Notes: generated by a model from the sequence alone, not told the origin. DNA of 64,000 bases from Streptomyces sp. NRRL B-3428 (GCA_000721375.1 JOGW01000005.1:361622-425621), one strand, 5' to 3'. Positions 46,926 through 55,583 are shown, counted from the stretch's first letter. Numbers and translations: made by a program.

Positions 46926-47555
46926 ATGCCGGTAGATCCGCACCTTCTCGCCGTCTTCACCGTGAGCACCATCCTCGCCCTGGTGACTCCGGGACCCGAC
47001 ATGCTGTTCGTGCTCGGCTGCGGCATGCGCGGTGGTGCCCGCGCGGGGCTGCTTGCCACCGTCGGGGTGATCACGGGGGACGCGTTGTACATCGCCGCGG
47101 CGGCCGCCGGGCTCGCCGCGCTGCTCACGGCGTTCCCTGTCGTGTTCACCGTCCTGCGGATCGCGGGCGCCGCGTATCTGATCTGGCTGGGTGTCCAGAT
47201 GATCCGGCACCGCAAACGCGGTCAGGCGGATGATCCGGCCGGCCGTGGCATGTCGGGGCGGCGTGCGTACTTCAACGGCGTGGTGTCCTCCATGGCCAAC
47301 CCGCAGACGTTCACCTTCATGGTCGCCTTCCTGCCGCAGTTCATCGATCCCGCGGCGGGTCCTGTCTGGTTGCAGTTCGCGCTGCTCGGAACCGTGCTGA
47401 TCGTCCTGGAGTTCGTCGCGGACGGAACCGTCGGAGTCCTCGCCGGGCGGATCGGCGGCTGGCTGCGCGGCCGCGAGGCCGTGCGCCGTCGGATGGACGC
47501 CGCGACCGGGGGAGTGTTCATCGGCCTGGGCGTCGGCCTCGCAGCCGAAAGCTGA
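46926..47555 (+). CDS. LysE/RhtB-family amino-acid exporter
   Basis: 209 residues with about six membrane helices. Family marks: TVSTILALVTPGPDMLFVLG near the start, GARAGLLATVGVITGDALYI, AGAAYLIWLGVQMIR and the conserved FNGVVSSMANPQTFTFMVAF. These proteins export amino acids such as lysine, threonine or homoserine lactones. The ATG is preceded 6 bases upstream by GAGGAT, an imperfect leaderless -10. It is convergent with the KDG kinase gene. Confidence 0.9.
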   Translation: MPVDPHLLAVFTVSTILALVTPGPDMLFVLGCGMRGGARAGLLATVGVITGDALYIAAAAAGLAALLTAFPVVFTVLRIAGAAYLIWLGVQMIRHRKRGQADDPAGRGMSGRRAYFNGVVSSMANPQTFTFMVAFLPQFIDPAAGPVWLQFALLGTVLIVLEFVADGTVGVLAGRIGGWLRGREAVRRRMDAATGGVFIGLGVGLAAES

Positions 47556-47607
47556 CCGGCGAGGGGCTCAACCTGCCTGAAGAGTGGGCTGGTTGAGGTG
47601 CGTGTGC

Positions 47608-48597
47608 TCAGCGCACCGCAGCCCCGCCCCCGTACGACAGCAGGATGAGCTCCTCACGATGTGGGAGTCCCTCCCAGTCGCCTCGGGCGCCGACGCAGAA
47701 GGCTGCCACCGTGGCAGCGAGCCGCAGACGCTCGGCGACGGGGAGGCGGTCGAGGACTCCCGACAAGTACCCCGCGACGAACGCGTCGCCCGCCCCGATG
47801 CTGTCGACCACGGTCACGGGCAGTGCCGGTTGGTGCAGGGTGCCCACGGCGGTGTGGCAGTGCGCGCCCTTGGCGCCCGCCGTCACGACGACCTCGGCCA
47901 CGCCATCGGCCAGGAGATCCTCGGCCACGCCACCGGCCAGGAGACCCTCGGCAGGCCCACCGGCCGGGAGATCCTCGGCCGTTCCCCGCTGCCCCGTGAG
48001 CAGGTTGAGTTCGTCCTCGGACGCGAAGACGGTGTGCACATACGGCAGCAGCTCGCGCAGCGCGACGGTCGCCTCGTCCCTGGACCACAGGCGCGCGCGG
48101 TAGTTGACGTCGAGCGTGACGTGGACGCCCGCCGTGTGCGCAGCCCGCGCGGCGGCGAGCGTCGCCTCGCGGGCGGTGGCGGAGAGCGCGGGGGTGATCC
48201 CGGTGAGGTGCAGCAGTCGAGGGGCGGCCGCCGTGACGGCCGAGACGCACTCCCTCGCCGTCAGGGTGGAGCCGGCCGAGCCGGCGCGGTGGTAGCCGAC
48301 GCGGGTGATGTCGTGCGCGGGCTGGTCGAAGGTGATGAAGCCGGTGAAACTCGCCTCGCTCGTGCGGACGAAGCGGGTGCCGACGCCCTCGGCCCGCAGC
48401 GTTCTGCGGATCAGGGCGCCGGGCTGATCCGCGCCGACCACGCCCGCCCAGGAGACCTCGTGGCCGAGCCGGGCGAGGCCGATCGCCACGTTGGTCTCGG
48501 AGCCGGCCATGGACAGGTGTGCCGCGCCGCCGAGTTGGAGTGGTGCCGACGTGCGGATCGACGCCATGGCTTCGCCGATCGTGAGTGCCTCGGTCAT
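47608..48597 (-). CDS. kdgK: 2-keto-3-deoxygluconate kinase (PfkB family)
   Basis: 329 residues. PfkB fold: N-terminal LTIGEAMASIRTSAPLQLGG, MAGSETNVAIGLARLG, middle TLDVNYRARLW and FASEDELNLL, and the ATP/catalytic site VVDSIGAGDAFVAGYLSG (Asp base). Placement next to KDPG aldolase and opposite a hexonate dehydratase supports phosphorylation of 2-keto-3-deoxygluconate (or -galactonate) to the 6-phosphate. An insert of three nine-residue repeats (AEDLPAGGP, AEGLLAGGV, AEDLLADGV) interrupts the domain after LTGQRGT. The ATG overlaps the aldolase stop (ATGA). Confidence 0.88.
   Translation of the reverse strand: MTEALTIGEAMASIRTSAPLQLGGAAHLSMAGSETNVAIGLARLGHEVSWAGVVGADQPGALIRRTLRAEGVGTRFVRTSEASFTGFITFDQPAHDITRVGYHRAGSAGSTLTARECVSAVTAAAPRLLHLTGITPALSATAREATLAAARAAHTAGVHVTLDVNYRARLWSRDEATVALRELLPYVHTVFASEDELNLLTGQRGTAEDLPAGGPAEGLLAGGVAEDLLADGVAEVVVTAGAKGAHCHTAVGTLHQPALPVTVVDSIGAGDAFVAGYLSGVLDRLPVAERLRLAATVAAFCVGARGDWEGLPHREELILLSYGGGAAVR
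47893..47973 (-). repeat. Three 27-bp tandem repeats inside kdgK
   Basis: Units 47893-47919, 47920-47946 and 47947-47973 are close copies, each encoding a nine-residue AExLxAxGx segment in frame. They fall in a surface-type insertion rather than a motif, so copy-number change would probably be tolerated. Confidence 0.9.
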
Positions 48598-49268
48598 CGG
48601 CGGCCTCCTTGATGGGCTTCGGGTACGAGTTCGTCAGGGGTGCGCACGGCGGCGAGCAGGGCGACCGCACGCGCGGTGAGCTCGTTGAGATCGCCACCCG
48701 CGCCGGCTGAACCGAGCAGTGGTGATCCCACGCCGACCGCCCGGGCTCCGGTTGCCAGGTACTCGGGAGCGGTGCGTGCATCCACCCCGCCCACCGCTAC
48801 GAGTGGTGCGTTCGGGAGCGGTGCCAGCAACTCCCTTATGTAGCGCGGGCCATGGGCACCCGCCGGGAAGATCTTCACTCCCGCCGCTCCCAGATCCATC
48901 GCCGCGATCACCTCGGTGGGGGTCAGCGCTCCGCACAGCACCGGCAGCCCGGTCTCGACACCGCGACGCGCGCCCTCGGTCAGTGCGGGCGTGACCAGGA
49001 AGGAAGCTCCCGAAGCAGCCGAGGCGTCGGCGTCCGCGGCCTTCAGCACGGTCCCTGTTCCGATCAGTACGGAGGGCGCGCACTCGGCGCGCGCCGCGGC
49101 GACCGCCGACAGTGCCCCCGGCGTGGTCAGCGACACCTCAAGTGCCGTGACGCCGGCCCCGACCAGCGTGCGGATGCAGTCGAGGGCGCGCTCCGGTCCG
49201 TCGGCGCGGATGATCGCAAGGACCCTGCGCCGCGTCAGTTCCGCCAGTAGCTCCACGGGCCCCTCCAT
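48594..49268 (-). CDS. eda: KDPG/KHG aldolase
   Basis: 224 residues. Class I aldolase of the KDPG type: VLAIIRADGPERALDCIRTL, the Glu in GVTALEVSLTTPGAL, GTGTVLKAADADAS, SFLVTPAL and the Schiff-base Lys in LGAAGVKIFPAG followed by VAVGGVDARTAPEYLATGA. It splits 2-keto-3-deoxy-6-phosphogluconate into pyruvate and glyceraldehyde-3-phosphate. The start is taken at the ATG (49268); a TTG two codons earlier is also possible. It overlaps kdgK by 4 bases and diverges from the dehydratase operon across a 112-base regulatory region. Confidence 0.9.
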   Translation of the reverse strand: MEGPVELLAELTRRRVLAIIRADGPERALDCIRTLVGAGVTALEVSLTTPGALSAVAAARAECAPSVLIGTGTVLKAADADASAASGASFLVTPALTEGARRGVETGLPVLCGALTPTEVIAAMDLGAAGVKIFPAGAHGPRYIRELLAPLPNAPLVAVGGVDARTAPEYLATGARAVGVGSPLLGSAGAGGDLNELTARAVALLAAVRTPDELVPEAHQGGRR

Positions 49269-49308
49269 CGACAACCGTCAACAACCGCGCTGACAACCGG
49301 ACATCAAT

Positions 49309-49357
49309 TTGGTGGATGCTACTTTCATAATGCGCAATCACCAAGCAATAATGCGCA
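49309..49357. promoter_or_regulatory. Regulatory repeats between eda-kdgK and the dehydratase operon
   Basis: Two direct copies of ATAATGCGCA at 49327-49336 and 49348-49357, exactly 21 bp apart, the second extending to the palindrome ATGCGCAT. An inverted pair TTGGTG (49309-49314) / CACCAA (49339-49344) overlaps them. This divergent region is the likely target of the IclR regulator encoded at 52228-53055. Confidence 0.65.
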
Positions 49358-49380
49358 TGCTCAAGCCGATAAGGAGAGTC

Positions 49381-50547
49381 ATGCGGATCGCACAGGTGAC
49401 GACCTACGTCGTCAAGCAGCCGACGGAGTCGGCCTACCTCGGGAAGCTGGACGACGGGACGCGGCCCCGCGCCGCCGACGGCTACTTCGTCCGCCCACCA
49501 TGGCGCAGCCTCTACTCGGCCCATATGGAGACGATGCTGGTCCGCATCACGACCGAGGACGGTCTTGAGGGCTGGGGCGAGGCGTTGGCGCCCGTCGGCC
49601 CCGAGGTCGTCGCCGCGATCGTCGACCGCATGCTCGGACCGTGGCTGATCGGCCGCGACCCCCGCAACGTACGTCCGCTCTGGGACGGCCTGCGCGACCT
49701 GATGCGCGAACGCGGTCATCTCGTCGGCCACCAGGCCGACGCACTCGCCTCCCTCGACATCGCCCTGTGGGACCTGGCCGGCAAGGCGTTCGGCGTCCCG
49801 GTCGCCCAACTCCTCGGCGGTACCTACCGCACCGAGATCCCAGCCTACGTCTCCGGTCTGCCCGAGCCGACCGACGAGGGTCGTGCCCGTCTCGCCGCCG
49901 ACTGGGCCGCGCAAGGCGCCTTCGCCGTCAAGCTGGCGGCGGGCAAGGGCGTCGACGAGGACCTCGCCACCTTCGACGCGGTGGCCGCGGCCGCCCCCGG
50001 CGTACGCATCGCCGTCGACGCCCACTGGGCGTACGGCCTCGGGGAGGCCCTGGAGCTCGGCCGTGAACTCGACCGCCGCCGCGCCCTGTTCTTCGAGGCA
50101 CCCCTCGCGCCCGAGGACGTCGAAGGCCACCGCGATCTGGCCTCCCGTATCACCACGCCCGTCGCGGTCGGCGAATCGATGCGCAACCGCTACGAGTTCC
50201 GCGACTGGCTCGCGCGCCGCGCCCTGGGCATCGCGCAGCCCGACGTCGCCCGCACCGGCATCACCGAGGCGATGACGATCGCCGCCCTGGCCGACGCCCA
50301 CCATGTTCCGGTCGCCTGCCACCACTCCGTGGGTCTGGGCATCGCGCTCGCGGCCGGACTGCATGTCTCGGCCGCCGTCGCCGACTCTCCGTACTTCGAG
50401 TTCCAGCCCACCACCGTGCCGTTCGCCCAGCGGATCCTGCGCAAGCCCCTGGCTGCGGGCCCCACCGGATTCACGCTGCCCGAAGGCCCCGGTCTTGGCA
50501 TCGAGATCGACAGCGAAACCGTCCTCGACTTCGCCAAGGAGAACTGA
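49381..50547 (+). CDS. Mandelate racemase/muconate lactonizing-type sugar-acid dehydratase
   Basis: 388 residues, enolase superfamily. Barrel landmarks: HLVGHQADALASLDIALWDL, then KAFGVPVAQLLGG, the FAVKLAAGKG strand with the first Lys, metal ligands in IAVDAHWAYG, FFEAPLAPED and VAVGESMRNR, and a late VACHHSVGLG where a catalytic His would lie. In this setting it should dehydrate a hexonate (gluconate, galactonate or similar) to 2-keto-3-deoxy acid. AAGGAGAG is 5 bases before the ATG. It is followed after 2 bases by the DapA-family aldolase. Confidence 0.85.
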   Translation: MRIAQVTTYVVKQPTESAYLGKLDDGTRPRAADGYFVRPPWRSLYSAHMETMLVRITTEDGLEGWGEALAPVGPEVVAAIVDRMLGPWLIGRDPRNVRPLWDGLRDLMRERGHLVGHQADALASLDIALWDLAGKAFGVPVAQLLGGTYRTEIPAYVSGLPEPTDEGRARLAADWAAQGAFAVKLAAGKGVDEDLATFDAVAAAAPGVRIAVDAHWAYGLGEALELGRELDRRRALFFEAPLAPEDVEGHRDLASRITTPVAVGESMRNRYEFRDWLARRALGIAQPDVARTGITEAMTIAALADAHHVPVACHHSVGLGIALAAGLHVSAAVADSPYFEFQPTTVPFAQRILRKPLAAGPTGFTLPEGPGLGIEIDSETVLDFAKEN

Positions 50548-50549
50548 CC

Positions 50550-51467
50550 ATGTCCCGCAGCAGCGCACCCACCGGTCTGATCCCGATCCTCGCCACCCCG
50601 TTCACCGACGCCGGTCAGCTCGATCTGCCGTCGCTGCGCTCCCTGGTGGAGTTCGAGGTCGAGGCCGGGGTCGACGGTCTTGCCGTCTTCGGCATGGCGA
50701 GCGAGGGTTTCGCGCTGACCGCCGAGGAACGCACGATCATCCTGCGTGAGGTCCGCGACGTCGTCGGCGGTGACTTCCCGCTCGTCGCCGGCGTCAACGG
50801 CACCAGCACCGAGATCGCCGTCGAGCAGGCCCGGTCGGCGACGGCCCAGGGAGCCGACCAGCTGATGGTGCTGCCGCCGTTCCTGGTGAAGCCCAACCGG
50901 CAGCAGGTGATCGACTTCTTCGGCCGGGTCGCCACGGCCACCGACGCGAGCATCATGATCCAGGACGCCCCCGGCGTCACCGGAGTGCCGATCGACGTGG
51001 CCGCCATCGCCACGCTCGCGGCCGTCGACGGCATCACCTCCGTCAAGGTCGAAGCGCCTCCCACCCCGCTCAAGGTCGCCGCGGTCACCGAGGCGGTGGG
51101 CCCCGCCTTCGCCGTGCTCGGCGGGCAGAACGCCCTGTCGCTCCTGGAGGAGTACGACCACGGCTGCGTCGGCACCATGCCCGCCTGCGAGTTCCCCGAT
51201 CTGCTCCGGGGCATCCTCGACGACCTGGCGGTCGGCCACCGGGCGCAGGCGCGGGCGGCGTTCGGGCGGCTGCTCCCGCTGATCCACCTCGGCATGCGCC
51301 CCGGCCAGGCCTGGGCCGTGCACAAGGAGGTGCTCCGCCGCCGCGGGATCATCGCCTGCGGCGCCGTACGCCTGCCCGCCCAGGATCTCGACCCGCTCAC
51401 CGCGAAGGCCCTCGACGACATCCTCGAAGATCTTCAGCTGCCGGTGCGGCATAAGGTGCGCGCATGA
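50550..51467 (+). CDS. Dihydrodipicolinate synthase-family keto-deoxy-acid aldolase
   Basis: 305 residues, class I aldolase TIM barrel. LIPILATPFTDAGQLDLPSL opens it, the GTTGE-type loop reads FGMASEGFALT, and the Schiff-base Lys166 is in ITSVKVEAPP. The Tyr of ordinary DapA (YNVPGRTG) is replaced: here the strand reads SIMIQDAPGVTG, giving Gln138 at the Tyr site. Together with the context this argues for a sugar-acid aldolase or related lyase, not lysine synthesis. Probable reaction: cleavage of 2-keto-3-deoxy sugar acid to pyruvate and an aldehyde. Two bases after the dehydratase; overlaps the SDR gene by 4 bases (ATGA). Confidence 0.82.
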   Translation: MSRSSAPTGLIPILATPFTDAGQLDLPSLRSLVEFEVEAGVDGLAVFGMASEGFALTAEERTIILREVRDVVGGDFPLVAGVNGTSTEIAVEQARSATAQGADQLMVLPPFLVKPNRQQVIDFFGRVATATDASIMIQDAPGVTGVPIDVAAIATLAAVDGITSVKVEAPPTPLKVAAVTEAVGPAFAVLGGQNALSLLEEYDHGCVGTMPACEFPDLLRGILDDLAVGHRAQARAAFGRLLPLIHLGMRPGQAWAVHKEVLRRRGIIACGAVRLPAQDLDPLTAKALDDILEDLQLPVRHKVRA

Positions 51468-52201
51468 GCCGTGCCGTCCTGCTGATCGGGAGTACGTCAC
51501 CGATCGGCCATGCCATCGCCAAGGCGTTCACCGAGGCCGGGGACCGTGTGGTCGGGGTCTCGGTCGGCGGCGACGTACCCGAGGCGCTCGTGGCGAACCT
51601 GACGCTGGACGTCAGCGGACCCACGGGCGCCGACGAAGCGGTCGCCCGCGGTGTCGAACTCCTCGGCGGTCTGGACGTGTTGGTGCTGGCGGCCGCCGTC
51701 ATGGCACCGGCGGCCGCGCACGAGGCGAGTCCCGACGACTGGCGCCGGGCCATCGGCAACACCTTGGACACCGCGTTCTTCCCGGCCCGTGCGGCGCTGC
51801 GGACCCTGGGCGCGGGCGGCAGCATCGTCGCGATCAGCTCGGTGAATGCCACGCTCGCCGCGCCCTGGCTGCCGGGGTACGCGGCCGCCAAGTCGGGCGT
51901 GGAGGGTCTCGTACGACAGCTCGCGCTCGACTACGGCCCGCGCGGGATCAGGGTCAACGCGGTGGCGCCCGCGATGATCGGCAACCACGAGCTGCCGCAG
52001 GTCGCCGAGGGCTACCCGCTGGGACGTGTCGGTGAGCCCTCGGACGTGGCCCAGGCCGTGCTCTACCTCGCCTGCGCGCCGTTCGTCACCGGCGTGGTCC
52101 TGCCGGTGGACGGCGGCCTGTCCATCGCCTCGCCCGCCGCTTTCCTCCGCCCCGATCTGCGGAGCAAACTCCTGGGGGACGAGCAGGCGACGGGGTCCTG
52201 A
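51464..52201 (+). CDS. Short-chain dehydrogenase of the sugar-acid operon
   Basis: 245 residues. Rossmann motif LLIGSTSPIGHAIA (the last Gly is present but the spacing is slightly unusual), VLVLAAAV in place of NNAG, catalytic Ser in VAISSVNA and YAAAK in LPGYAAAKSG, then RGIRVNAVAPAMIG and VLPVDGGLS. It likely oxidises or reduces a sugar, sugar acid or lactone feeding the dehydratase/aldolase pathway. It is the last gene of the rightward operon; the IclR gene is convergent 26 bases away. Confidence 0.85.
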   Translation: MSRAVLLIGSTSPIGHAIAKAFTEAGDRVVGVSVGGDVPEALVANLTLDVSGPTGADEAVARGVELLGGLDVLVLAAAVMAPAAAHEASPDDWRRAIGNTLDTAFFPARAALRTLGAGGSIVAISSVNATLAAPWLPGYAAAKSGVEGLVRQLALDYGPRGIRVNAVAPAMIGNHELPQVAEGYPLGRVGEPSDVAQAVLYLACAPFVTGVVLPVDGGLSIASPAAFLRPDLRSKLLGDEQATGS

Positions 52202-52227
52202 CCGAGGGCGGCCCCTTGCGATGTGCG

Positions 52228-53055
52228 TTACTTGGCCGCTTCCTGCTGCGCCGGCGCGAGCCGCGGCTTGGCGGTGAACGAGACGCTGTAGCCGAGTGCG
52301 ACGGAGATCTCGTCCGCGGCCTCGATGATCATCAGGGCCAACTCCTGCTGGCGGTGGGCGAGATCGAGCTCCGAGAGCGGACCGCTGAGCGACAGCGCGG
52401 CGACGACCTGGCCGCCGCGCTCACGGATCGGGGCCGCGAGACAGGCCCGGCCGAAGGCCAGCTCCTCGATCTCGGTGGCGTAGCCGCGGCTGCGGATCTC
52501 CGCGAGCGCGTCCTTCATGGCCTTGAGGTCGGTGAGGGTGTGCGGTGTGTAGCCGTGCCCGAGTCCCTCGGCGAAGTACGCCCGTACGAACTCCTCCGAC
52601 TGCTGCGCGAGCAGCGCCTTGCCCATGCCCGTGGCGTGCAGCGGAGCCGTACGACCAGCCATCGTGAAGGACTTGGGGGACTTGGAGCCCTCGAAGTTGC
52701 ACAGATAGAAGAGCGCGTTCTCACGGAACTCGGCGAGATTCACCCCGAGCCCCGTGCCGCCGGCCAGGCTCTGGGCGATGGGCCGGGCGGCGCGGTAGAT
52801 CGGCGAGCCGTTCAGCGCCACCGAACCCATCGTCACCACGGCCGGACCGAGGCGGTAGAGGCCGGTGCGGGAGTCCTGCGCCACGTAACCGAGCCGGTCC
52901 AGCGAGGACATCATCCGCGACACGGTGGACTGGCCGAGGCCGGTCTTCGCGGAGAGTTCGGTGATCCGCAGCTCACTCTGTTCGTCGGTGAAGCAGCTGA
53001 GGAGCGACATGGCGCGCTCAACGGCCTGGGTACCGGCAACGGACTCTGCTGCCAT
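52228..53055 (-). CDS. IclR-family regulator, probable controller of the sugar-acid locus
   Basis: 275 residues. N-terminal winged helix: AGTQAVERAMSLLSCF, ITELSAKTGLGQSTVSRMMS, YRLGPAV. The C-terminal effector domain has NALFYLCNFEGSKSP, PLHATGMGKALLAQ, YATEIEELAFGRACLAAPIR and VVAALSLSGP, typical of IclR proteins that sense keto acids or sugar acids. TGAGGGAAGAGG precedes the ATG. Its convergent position to the dehydratase operon and the phased repeats at 49309-49357 suggest it represses or activates that region. It lies 34 bases after the MFS gene and may share its transcript. Confidence 0.9.
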   Translation of the reverse strand: MAAESVAGTQAVERAMSLLSCFTDEQSELRITELSAKTGLGQSTVSRMMSSLDRLGYVAQDSRTGLYRLGPAVVTMGSVALNGSPIYRAARPIAQSLAGGTGLGVNLAEFRENALFYLCNFEGSKSPKSFTMAGRTAPLHATGMGKALLAQQSEEFVRAYFAEGLGHGYTPHTLTDLKAMKDALAEIRSRGYATEIEELAFGRACLAAPIRERGGQVVAALSLSGPLSELDLAHRQQELALMIIEAADEISVALGYSVSFTAKPRLAPAQQEAAK

Positions 53056-53089
53056 CGTGATCCTCTTCCCTCAGCGGCTGCCACAAGCG

Positions 53090-54418
53090 CTATCCACTAC
53101 TTGCAACATTCTTGTCCATTCTGACGGAGTGGATCAAATCCTGTCGCCCTTTTCCCTGCTCGGGCCGGGCCCACAGGAGCGCGCAGAGCGCGAGCCCCGT
53201 GGCCGCCCCGGCGGTGAGCAGACCGGCACGCGGGCCGAACGTCTCGTTGACCGCGCCGAGCGCGGGGCCGCCGAGGGCGCCGCTGCCGACGAAGACCAGC
53301 ACGTAGACGCCCATGACACGGCCACGCAAGGCGTCGGGGGCGCCCAGCTGGACGGCGGTGTTGGTCGAGGTGTTGAGCATGGTCGTCATCGCGCCCATGG
53401 GGAGCAGAAAGGCGGCCAGGGACCAGGGGCCGGAAGCGAAGGACGCTCCCACATAAAGGGCGGCGAGAACTGCGCCCGTGACGGACATGGCCCGATATGC
53501 GGTCCGCGCCCGTTGTGCGGCGAGCAGCGCGCCGGCCAGGGCTCCGGCGGCGGTCGTGGCGCTGAGCAGTCCGTAGCCGCCGGCGTCGGTGTGCAGGACG
53601 GACTGTGCGTAAGTGGCCAGCGTCACCGGCAGGTTGATGGTGAAGAAGCCGAACGCGCCCACCAGGAGGATCGGCCACAGCATGGCGCGCTCGCGTGCGG
53701 TGTGACGCAGCCCGTCGCGCAGCCGGCTCGCCGAAGTGAAGGTCACATCCGAACCGTGCAGTTCATGGGGGCGTACGAGAAGAAGCGCGCCGATCGGGGC
53801 GAGGTAGGTGAGCGCGTTGACGGCGAAGGCGTACCCGGGGCCGACGCCCGCCATGAGCGCGCCGCTCAGCGCGGGACCGGCCAGGGCGCCGAACTGCCAG
53901 GCCGCAGCGTTGAGTCCGATTGCGTTGCGCAGATGGTGCGGCCCGACGACCTCGTGGACGAAGGCCTGCCGCGTCGGCTCGTCGACCGCGGTGACCGTGC
54001 CGAGTGCGAAGGCGATCACGTACACATGCCAGACGGTGACGTGACCGGTGAGGGTCAGTGCGGCGAGTGCGGCCGCGGTGAGCGCCATGGCCGTCTGCGT
54101 GATCAGCAGGATGCGGCGCTTGGTCCAGCGGTCGGCGATCCACCCGCCGGTCAGGCCGAAGAGGAGTGTCGGCAGGAACTGCAGCGCCGTGGTGACGCCC
54201 ACCGCGGTGGCGCTGCCGGTGAGGGTCAGGACGAGCCAGTCCTGGGCGATGCGCTGCACCCAGGTCCCGGTGTTGACGAAGAGCCGGCCGGCGAGGAACC
54301 AGCGGTAGTTGCGCTCCCGCAGCGAGCCGCACAGGCGCTCGCGGAGCGGTGGTTGGCGGCGGAGCTGTGCGGACGGAAAGGCGGGGAGGTCGTCGGCCGG
54401 TTCGTGCGCGCGGTTCAA
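53090..54418 (-). CDS. MFS exporter, DHA3/EntS-like
   Basis: 442 residues from a TTG preceded by GAGGTGA; no better start is seen. N-terminal RERNYRWFLAGRLFVNTGTW then VQRIAQDWLVL is diagnostic of this branch; FGLTGGWIADRWTKRRILLI carries the first-half MFS motif, VDEPTRQAFVHEVV and the late ALRGRVMGVYVLVFVGSGAL complete it. About 12 membrane spans. Members export siderophores, antibiotics or drugs. It is divergent from a LysR regulator, which may control it, and upstream of the IclR gene on the same strand. Confidence 0.87.
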   Translation of the reverse strand: MNRAHEPADDLPAFPSAQLRRQPPLRERLCGSLRERNYRWFLAGRLFVNTGTWVQRIAQDWLVLTLTGSATAVGVTTALQFLPTLLFGLTGGWIADRWTKRRILLITQTAMALTAAALAALTLTGHVTVWHVYVIAFALGTVTAVDEPTRQAFVHEVVGPHHLRNAIGLNAAAWQFGALAGPALSGALMAGVGPGYAFAVNALTYLAPIGALLLVRPHELHGSDVTFTSASRLRDGLRHTARERAMLWPILLVGAFGFFTINLPVTLATYAQSVLHTDAGGYGLLSATTAAGALAGALLAAQRARTAYRAMSVTGAVLAALYVGASFASGPWSLAAFLLPMGAMTTMLNTSTNTAVQLGAPDALRGRVMGVYVLVFVGSGALGGPALGAVNETFGPRAGLLTAGAATGLALCALLWARPEQGKGRQDLIHSVRMDKNVASSG

Positions 54419-54469
54419 GGTCAGTCACCTCAGGAGTTGGTGTGCCCCTATCGTCGCGACCGCCTGCCC

Positions 54470-54479
54470 ATTTCGAAAT
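54470..54479. promoter_or_regulatory. Palindrome in the MFS/LysR divergent region
   Basis: ATTTCGAAAT, a perfect 10-bp palindrome in an A/T-rich patch 50 bases before the LysR ATG; a candidate LysR-type site. Confidence 0.4.
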
Positions 54480-54528
54480 CAAATCCAAGCTATTACAGTC
54501 ATTACGTGTCTCAATGAAAGGCGACGTC

Positions 54529-55392
54529 ATGTACAGCGCCGAGCAGCTGCGCACCTTTCTCGCGGTGGCGCAGTCCCTGAGCTTCACGCGGGCCGCGGCG
54601 CAGCTCAACCTCGCGCAACCGACCGTCAGTCAGCACATCCGCAAGCTGGAGGACGCGGTCGGACGGCCCCTGTTGGTGCGCGACACCCGCACGGTCGCCC
54701 TCACCGCCGACGGTGAGGCCATGGCGGAGTTCGCACGGACGATCATCTCCGCGCACGAACAGGCCGTCGACTACTTCACCGGTTCACGGCTGCGTGGGCG
54801 CCTGCGCTTCGGCGTCACGGACGACGTCGCCCTCACCCAAGTCCCCACGATGCTGCGCGAGTTCCGTAAACTCCACCCCGGCATCGACCTGGCCCTCACC
54901 GTCGCCCAGGGACCCGTACTGCAGCGCCGTATCGAGTCGGGCCATCTCGACGTCGCCCTGGTCAAGACCGAACCGGGGGAGAGGCGGGGCCGACTGCTCC
55001 GCCGTGACCGCCTCATCTGGGCATCGGCCGCCGGCACCGAGGTGACGGCCGACCTGCCGGTGCCGCTGATCGTCTACCAGGCGCCGAGCATCAGCCGCAC
55101 CCTCGCAGCCCGCGCCCTGGACGCGGTCGGCCGCAGATACCGGGTCACCTGCACCGTGCACGGCGTCAATGGAGTGCTCGCCGCCGTACGGGCCGGGCTC
55201 GGCATCGCGATCTTCGCGCGCAGCCTCGCCCCGGGCGATCTGGTCGAACTGCCTCCCGGCGCGGGCCTGCCCCAGCTCGGCGAGATCGACCAGGTCCTGC
55301 TGACCAACCCCCATGCGCGCACCGAGCCGGTCGAAGCCCTGACCAGGGCGATCCTCTCCCACGCGCACCCGATCAAGAGCATCCATCACTGA
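54529..55392 (+). CDS. LysR-family transcriptional regulator
   Basis: 287 residues. N-terminal helix-turn-helix YSAEQLRTFLAVAQSLSFTR then AAAQLNLAQPTVSQHIRKLE is textbook LysR. The effector domain starts GRLRFGVTDDVALTQVP, with LPVPLIVYQAPSISRTLAAR and VRAGLGIAIFARSLA. The ATG at 54529 is chosen because GAAAGG lies 8 bases before it; an ATG five codons earlier has no ribosome binding site. Divergent from the MFS exporter gene across 110 bases, its likely target. Confidence 0.9.
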   Translation: MYSAEQLRTFLAVAQSLSFTRAAAQLNLAQPTVSQHIRKLEDAVGRPLLVRDTRTVALTADGEAMAEFARTIISAHEQAVDYFTGSRLRGRLRFGVTDDVALTQVPTMLREFRKLHPGIDLALTVAQGPVLQRRIESGHLDVALVKTEPGERRGRLLRRDRLIWASAAGTEVTADLPVPLIVYQAPSISRTLAARALDAVGRRYRVTCTVHGVNGVLAAVRAGLGIAIFARSLAPGDLVELPPGAGLPQLGEIDQVLLTNPHARTEPVEALTRAILSHAHPIKSIHH

Positions 55393-55583
55393 GCGCGAGA
55401 AGATGCGTCTGTGCCGGTATCGGTATCGGGATCCAGACCATGCCGGCGGGCGACGCGCAGTGCGTCATCCAGTTCGTCCTGCGCCACCGCGATCCGGTAC
55501 GCGTCTTTGGCGGCCGTCGCGTCTCGCACGGACTCCCGCGCCGCACGCACCCGCTCCAGCATCGCCTCGGCAAAACCACCCAT
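55386..55583 (-). CDS. Small conserved helical protein
   Basis: 65 residues from the ATG MGGFAEAMLERVRAARESVRD. Almost entirely helical, with ATAAKDAYRIAVAQDELDDAL then RVARRHG and an acidic-polar tail. I recognise the style of small streptomycete proteins of unknown function, but no motif. A longer form from a TTG at 55649 is possible, but its added residues look non-coding. Its end overlaps the end of the convergent LysR gene by 7 bases. Confidence 0.6.
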   Translation of the reverse strand: MGGFAEAMLERVRAARESVRDATAAKDAYRIAVAQDELDDALRVARRHGLDPDTDTGTDASSRAQ

